Shown in pieces: positions 60,671 to 64,000 of a stretch of DNA of 64,000 bases. Source of the stretch: Flavobacteriaceae bacterium MAR_2009_75 (GTDB lineage Bacteria; Bacteroidota; Bacteroidia; Flavobacteriales; Flavobacteriaceae). How positions within the stretch are numbered: position 1 is the first letter of the stretch; each line of letters starts with the position of its first letter. The notes under the pieces are model-generated. The model was not told the DNA's origin, did no database searches, and saw nothing but the letters and a program-made list of their open reading frames with translations. Position numbers and translations under genes: made by a program. The stretch lies in the NCBI GenBank assembly GCA_002813285.1, contig PHTZ01000001.1, positions 828,501 through 892,500 of the forward strand. Direction: 5' to 3'.

Positions 60671-61378
60671 ATGTTTAAGAAAATTGCACTTTGTTTCGTC
60701 GTATTTCAGCTAATTTCCTGTAACGAACTACAGCAAGTTGTCAATCAACTACCACAGGGCGAAACGGGAATCGGAACTACTCAAATAGCACAGGGGCTAA
60801 GAGAAGCGCTAGATAAAGGTATTGACAAACAAGTAAGCAAACTTACCCAAGAGAACGGATTTCTAAAGAACGAACTGGTGAAAATTGCCCTCCCTGAAGA
60901 GTTGCAAAAGGTAGACAAGACCCTCAGGGATATTGGCTTAGGTAACTTGGCCGATGAAGGACTCAAAATATTGAATCGGGCAGCAGAAGATGCAGTGGGC
61001 GAGGCGACACCCATCTTTGTAAATGCGGTAAAAGGAATCACTTTTGATGATGCCAAGAGCATTTTACTGGGCAATGATAATGCTGCCACCCAATACCTTA
61101 CCTCTGCCACTAAAACTGAGCTTTACGGTAAATTCAGCCCGGTAATCAAAAACTCTTTTGAGAAGGTTGGCGCAGATAAGATTTGGAGCAATCTTATAAA
61201 TAAGTACAACAGTATTCCATTAACGAAACAGGTAAATCCTGATTTGACCGATTATGTTACGCAAGAGGCCCTGAACGGTGTTTATACTATGATTGCAGTT
61301 GAAGAAAAAGAAATAAGAACCAATGTATCTGCACGGTCATCAGATTTATTGAAGAAGGTTTTTAGATTACAAGATTAA
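60671..61378 (+). CDS. DUF4197 lipoprotein
   Basis: 235 residues. Lipoprotein signal with LISC lipobox (Cys17). The rest is a DUF4197 domain: IAQGLREALDKGIDKQVSKLTQENGFLKNELVKIALPEELQKVDKTLRDIGLG, with FVNAVKGITFDDAKSILLGNDNAATQYL in the middle. The family is widespread in Bacteroidota and proteobacteria; function unknown. It has a strong terminator downstream and appears monocistronic. Confidence 0.9.
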   Translation: MFKKIALCFVVFQLISCNELQQVVNQLPQGETGIGTTQIAQGLREALDKGIDKQVSKLTQENGFLKNELVKIALPEELQKVDKTLRDIGLGNLADEGLKILNRAAEDAVGEATPIFVNAVKGITFDDAKSILLGNDNAATQYLTSATKTELYGKFSPVIKNSFEKVGADKIWSNLINKYNSIPLTKQVNPDLTDYVTQEALNGVYTMIAVEEKEIRTNVSARSSDLLKKVFRLQD

Positions 61379-61498
61379 ACTAAGAATTAGTTCATAATTT
61401 GAACAATAACTTGATTTGTAGCACGTTCAAATAATAGGTTATTACAGTAGTATAAAAAATATTTCGAGTTTGTAAATTTTTGAGTTAGTTAGTTTAAG

Positions 61499-61524
61499 AA
61501 CCGGTGGGAGCACCGGTTTTTTTT
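61499..61524 (+). terminator. Intrinsic terminator after the DUF4197 gene
   Basis: Perfect 8-bp stem AACCGGTG/CACCGGTT with a GGAG loop and eight T. It lies about 120 nt past the stop. Confidence 0.9.
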
Positions 61525-61578
61525 ATTTACAAACTAGTTTTGAATTAGCTTGTTTCCGTATCAAGGAAGGTATTGAGT

Positions 61579-62364
61579 TTAATCTCCAAAATCGGAAATA
61601 TATGAAATCACAAAATCGTTAAAGAATTTGGGCTGTTCTACGTTCACGACATGACCACAATTCTCAATCGTCAAAAGACTGGCAACCGATTGCTTATTGA
61701 CCATTTTCTTGACCGAAGGCAAAAAGAGATAATCTTCGCCACCCATTACATAAAGCGTAGGTATTTTGATATCTACTCCCCTAAACAAACGCAACAACGT
61801 ACTGATCTGGGATCCCATTTTATACCAACGAATAAACTCTTTTTGATACAAACGTTTGGCTTCTCGCACAAATAACAAGCGCGATTCTTTATGATTACTA
61901 TCAGGCATAATAGCAAATGTGAATAGCCTGTATAACCATATGTAGGGTACAAACGATTTGAACATATTACCGAACACCATTAGTAATCGAAATCGCATAT
62001 CTAAACGAATAATAGCCCCGCCCATAACCATACTTACTACTCTTTCAGGATAGCTTTCCGCTATATTCCGAATAAGAACAGTACCCAGAGAAATACCAAT
62101 AAAATGAGATTTTTCAATTTGAAGATGGTCTACAACTTCTATGATATCCTCGGTCACATAATCGAAGGTATATTTATCGTTAAAGGCATCTTTTAGACCC
62201 GGTTTAGAACTACCATGCCCTCTCAAATCAAGCAATAAAACATTAAAGTGATTTCTGAACTCACGTACTTGTTTGTACCAAATGGAAGAGCTACCTCCTG
62301 CGCCATGCACAAAGGTGACCCAAACGGACGATTTCCGGTGCGGATATGTAATGTAATTAAGCAA
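61579..62364 (-). CDS. Alpha/beta-hydrolase fold protein (TTG start)
   Basis: 261 residues. Oxyanion-hole motif HGAGGSSSIW, nucleophile elbow GISLGT, acid in VMGGEDYLF and catalytic His in CGHVVNVEQP give a complete triad of the single-domain hydrolase type, with a cap helix region at about 130-195. Substrate unknown; cytoplasmic. The only reasonable start is TTG at 62364, since the first ATG would remove the oxyanion motif. Confidence 0.85.
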   Translation of the reverse strand: MLNYITYPHRKSSVWVTFVHGAGGSSSIWYKQVREFRNHFNVLLLDLRGHGSSKPGLKDAFNDKYTFDYVTEDIIEVVDHLQIEKSHFIGISLGTVLIRNIAESYPERVVSMVMGGAIIRLDMRFRLLMVFGNMFKSFVPYIWLYRLFTFAIMPDSNHKESRLLFVREAKRLYQKEFIRWYKMGSQISTLLRLFRGVDIKIPTLYVMGGEDYLFLPSVKKMVNKQSVASLLTIENCGHVVNVEQPKFFNDFVISYISDFGD

Positions 62365-62729
62365 AGTGTTCTCTCGATATTTCCGATTAGGAAACTTTGC
62401 AATGTATTAAAACTTTTGATTCAAAAGAGGTTAGAGCTGATAAAATTTCACTTTCACTATTAAATCAAAAATTTTGAAAGAGTTTCTGTCTTAGTGGGTT
62501 GTCATCTGTTTCCAACACCCTTTTTTTTTCCAAAAACCTCTCAATTTCATTTTGATAGTAGATTTTAACAAAGAGAAATTATTAACACTATCTTAATATG
62601 ATTCATAAGTAAACCAGCATTCAATTGTTAAATAAACATCAATTGAACCGAATTTTATCCCAATATGACGAATAACAAAATCCAAATGCAGATTTGCTGC
62701 GTATATTTGGGAGAATCATACTATTAATC
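62365..62729. other. Intergenic region between the hydrolase and the 65-aa gene
   Basis: About 365 nt, very AT-rich. It holds the -7 box of the small gene (62702-62709) at its right end. A short T-tract (62520-62529) is present, but no stem precedes it. No further gene or RNA recognised. Confidence 0.4.
62702..62709 (+). promoter_or_regulatory. -7 promoter box TATATTTG of the 65-aa gene
   Basis: Exact TAnnTTTG match 20 nt before the ATG at 62730; same octamer as at glnK. No clear -33 TTG. Confidence 0.5.
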
Positions 62730-62927
62730 ATGGAAAATCAATATTGTAAAGTAGGACAAGTCACCCCGATAGCAGCAAACAGAAATGCTATCAACGTGTT
62801 AGAGCATCAGTACCAAATCTTCTTGGAAAAAGCTAGTAATTTGGAATATACAGATGCCAAACTTGTAGAGTTTTTTGAGCAGAAAGCACAGAAAATAAAA
62901 AAAGTATTGGAAAATATGATGAAGTAA
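62730..62927 (+). CDS. Small helical protein of unknown function
   Basis: 65 residues from the ATG at 62730; the frame extends to a TTG at 62694, but that part overlaps the promoter box. The sequence MENQYCKVGQVTPIAANRNA is followed by a long amphipathic helix ending KKVLENMMK. No signal peptide or membrane segment. It looks like a conserved flavobacterial small protein, but I cannot name it. It converges with pyrF, 3 nt between stops. Confidence 0.6.
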   Translation: MENQYCKVGQVTPIAANRNAINVLEHQYQIFLEKASNLEYTDAKLVEFFEQKAQKIKKVLENMMK

Positions 62928-62930
62928 AGA

Positions 62931-63752
62931 TTACTTCATCTTTTCTAATATTACCGCCATTTGATTTTGCATCTTCTCGGCCTCTTTTGTTGCGGCCTCT
63001 GCAAAATCTTTTTCTTTTGAAGCATAAATAATTCCCCTTGAAGAATTGATTAGCAATCCCACTTGGCTGTTAATTCCATAGCGGCATACTACTTCTAGAT
63101 TGCCCCCTTGTGCCCCGACACCCGGTACCAATAAAAAATTATCTGGCACAATTTGTCTAATTTCTTTTAAGAACTCAGCCTTTGTAGCGCCGACCACATA
63201 CATTAAATTTTCAGAATTCTTATACTCTTTTGAAGTCTGGAGAACCTTCTTATAAAGCTCGTGACCTTTAACTTTTAACGTTTGAAAATCAAAGGCTCCC
63301 TTATTTGAGGTCAGCGCCAAAAGAATAGTATGTTTGCCTTCAAATTCTAAGAAAGGTTCAACTGAATCTCTTCCCATGTAAGGTGCAATTGTCAATGAAT
63401 CGAAATTCAAAGTCTCAAAAAATGCCTTTGCATATCGTGTAGAAGTATTACCGATATCACCTCGCTTGGCATCGGCTATCGTAAATATCTCAGGGTAATT
63501 TGTGTTTAGATAGGCTATTGTCTTTTCTAAAGATTTCCAGCCGTTGATTCCGTAAGCTTCATAAAAAGCAACATTGGGTTTATAGGCTACGCATAAGTGG
63601 TGGGTAGCATCAATAATCGCTTTGTTAAAAGAAAAAAGAGGGTCTTCTTCTTCTAAAAGAAAAGCAGGTATTTTTTCGAGATCAGTATCTAAACCGATGC
63701 AGAGAAAAGATTGTTTTTTATGTATTTGGTCAACTAGTTGCTGAGTGGTCAC
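62931..63752 (-). CDS. pyrF: Orotidine-5'-phosphate decarboxylase (GTG start)
   Basis: 273 residues, the longer (type 2) bacterial form. [14 protein letters not shown], the catalytic [11 protein letters not shown] with the conserved Asp-Lys-Asp tetrad residues, and VPGVGAQGG for phosphate binding are present. It converts OMP to UMP, the last step of de novo pyrimidine synthesis. The start is GTG at 63752; upstream codons in frame offer no ATG before a stop. It lies 41 nt after prfA on the same strand, so the two are likely cotranscribed. Confidence 0.95.
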   Translation of the reverse strand: MTTQQLVDQIHKKQSFLCIGLDTDLEKIPAFLLEEEDPLFSFNKAIIDATHHLCVAYKPNVAFYEAYGINGWKSLEKTIAYLNTNYPEIFTIADAKRGDIGNTSTRYAKAFFETLNFDSLTIAPYMGRDSVEPFLEFEGKHTILLALTSNKGAFDFQTLKVKGHELYKKVLQTSKEYKNSENLMYVVGATKAEFLKEIRQIVPDNFLLVPGVGAQGGNLEVVCRYGINSQVGLLINSSRGIIYASKEKDFAEAATKEAEKMQNQMAVILEKMK

Positions 63753-63793
63753 TATGGTTGCTTAAATGTTATACTATGAAGAGATATTTATAC

Positions 63794-64000
63794 CTAAAAA
63801 GTTTCAGAAGCCTCTCGAAGTTTTTCGGTGTTCTCTACTAGGCTTAACTCATCGATAATTTTCTGTACATCGCCATCGATGATATTTTGAAGGTCGTACA
63901 ATGTAAGACCTATTCTATGGTCGGTAACCCGACCCTGCGGATAGTTATAAGTTCTAATTTTTGCAGAACGGTCGCCACTGCTTACCTGTGAATTTCTCTT
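63794..64000 (-). CDS. prfA: Peptide chain release factor 1, C-terminal part (5' end outside window)
   Basis: Only the last 68 residues are in the window; the gene continues past base 64000. The reading [21 protein letters not shown] with [15 protein letters not shown] is the conserved RF1 sequence following the GGQ domain. RF1 terminates translation at UAG and UAA. It ends at TAG, which RF1 itself recognises. Downstream is pyrF, 41 nt away. Confidence 0.93.
   Translation of the reverse strand, partial: KRNSQVSSGDRSAKIRTYNYPQGRVTDHRIGLTLYDLQNIIDGDVQKIIDELSLVENTEKLREASETF

Noticed and set aside
1-64000. tRNA or rRNA genes, CRISPR arrays, insertion sequences, prophage or integrase genes
   Set aside because: Intergenic gaps are short and show no cloverleaf, direct-repeat array or transposase-like frame that I could see. 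A tRNAscan or Infernal run could still find something missed by eye.

Overview
The window is chromosomal DNA of a marine member of the Flavobacteriaceae (Bacteroidota). Evidence is the AT-rich composition, Bacteroidota-type promoter boxes (TAnnTTTG with TTG about 17-23 nt upstream), signature families (DUF3276 PUR-alpha-like protein, DUF4920, DUF1684, DUF4197, DUF6268, a long NusB, TonB-dependent receptors with an N-terminal carboxypeptidase-regulatory-like domain, a P-II/AmtB/porin cluster), and a large vanadium haloperoxidase of the kind known from marine organisms. A Maribacter/Zobellia/Arenibacter-like genus is plausible but not proven. No rRNA, tRNA, CRISPR array, insertion sequence or prophage was recognised; the window is dense core genome.

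Layout. 1-3.1 kb: end of lysA, a secreted thioredoxin, a lipoprotein, guaB. 3.4-8.4 kb: an iron-acquisition island with a Cys-rich small protein, a PepSY membrane reductase-like protein, a TonB siderophore receptor, and two divergent paralogous small Cys-motif proteins. Three copies of a 21-nt near-palindrome (core TATTTAGAWTGATT) sit at its promoters. 8.4-20.5 kb: HMG-CoA lyase, LysE exporter, Dabb protein, pyrD, a second TonB receptor, pepT, a YdeI-like protein, a Gfo/Idh/MocA oxidoreductase, and yajC/DUF1573/nusB. 20.7-29.9 kb: ABC exporter, DUF3276, M14 peptidase, a three-gene operon (CsaA-like, BASS transporter, acyltransferase) joined by two TTGA stop/start overlaps, thioredoxin-like protein, DinB protein, 1-Cys peroxiredoxin. 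30.3-33.6 kb: vanadium haloperoxidase followed by two unrecognised genes. 33.7-40.8 kb: cold-shock protein, a 31-aa membrane peptide, cyclophilin-FKBP fusion, M28 peptidase, PPK2, a Cys-repeat secreted protein, an NtrC-type regulator without a DNA-binding domain, DUF6268. 40.8-47 kb: MscS channel, ABC-2 exporter pair, dnaJ/grpE, epimerase. 47-54 kb: mnmD, DUF4920, ilvE, MazG-like protein, small membrane proteins, crcB, and the glnK-amtB-porin nitrogen cluster with striking upstream repeats. 54-64 kb: DUF1684, MFS, esterase, second MscS, Lrp, purU, DUF4197, hydrolase, pyrF and the 3' end of prfA.

The strongest candidates for something little described are the iron-box-controlled pair of paralogous Cys-motif proteins around the siderophore-uptake operon, the repeated ACACCC...AAAATTTAAGGGG boxes upstream of glnK, the unknown lipoprotein/helical-protein pair beside the haloperoxidase, and two related membrane miniproteins (31 and 59 aa). 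Five genes appear to start with TTG, which matters for anyone re-annotating the region. All functional statements come from reading translated sequence by eye; no database search was run.
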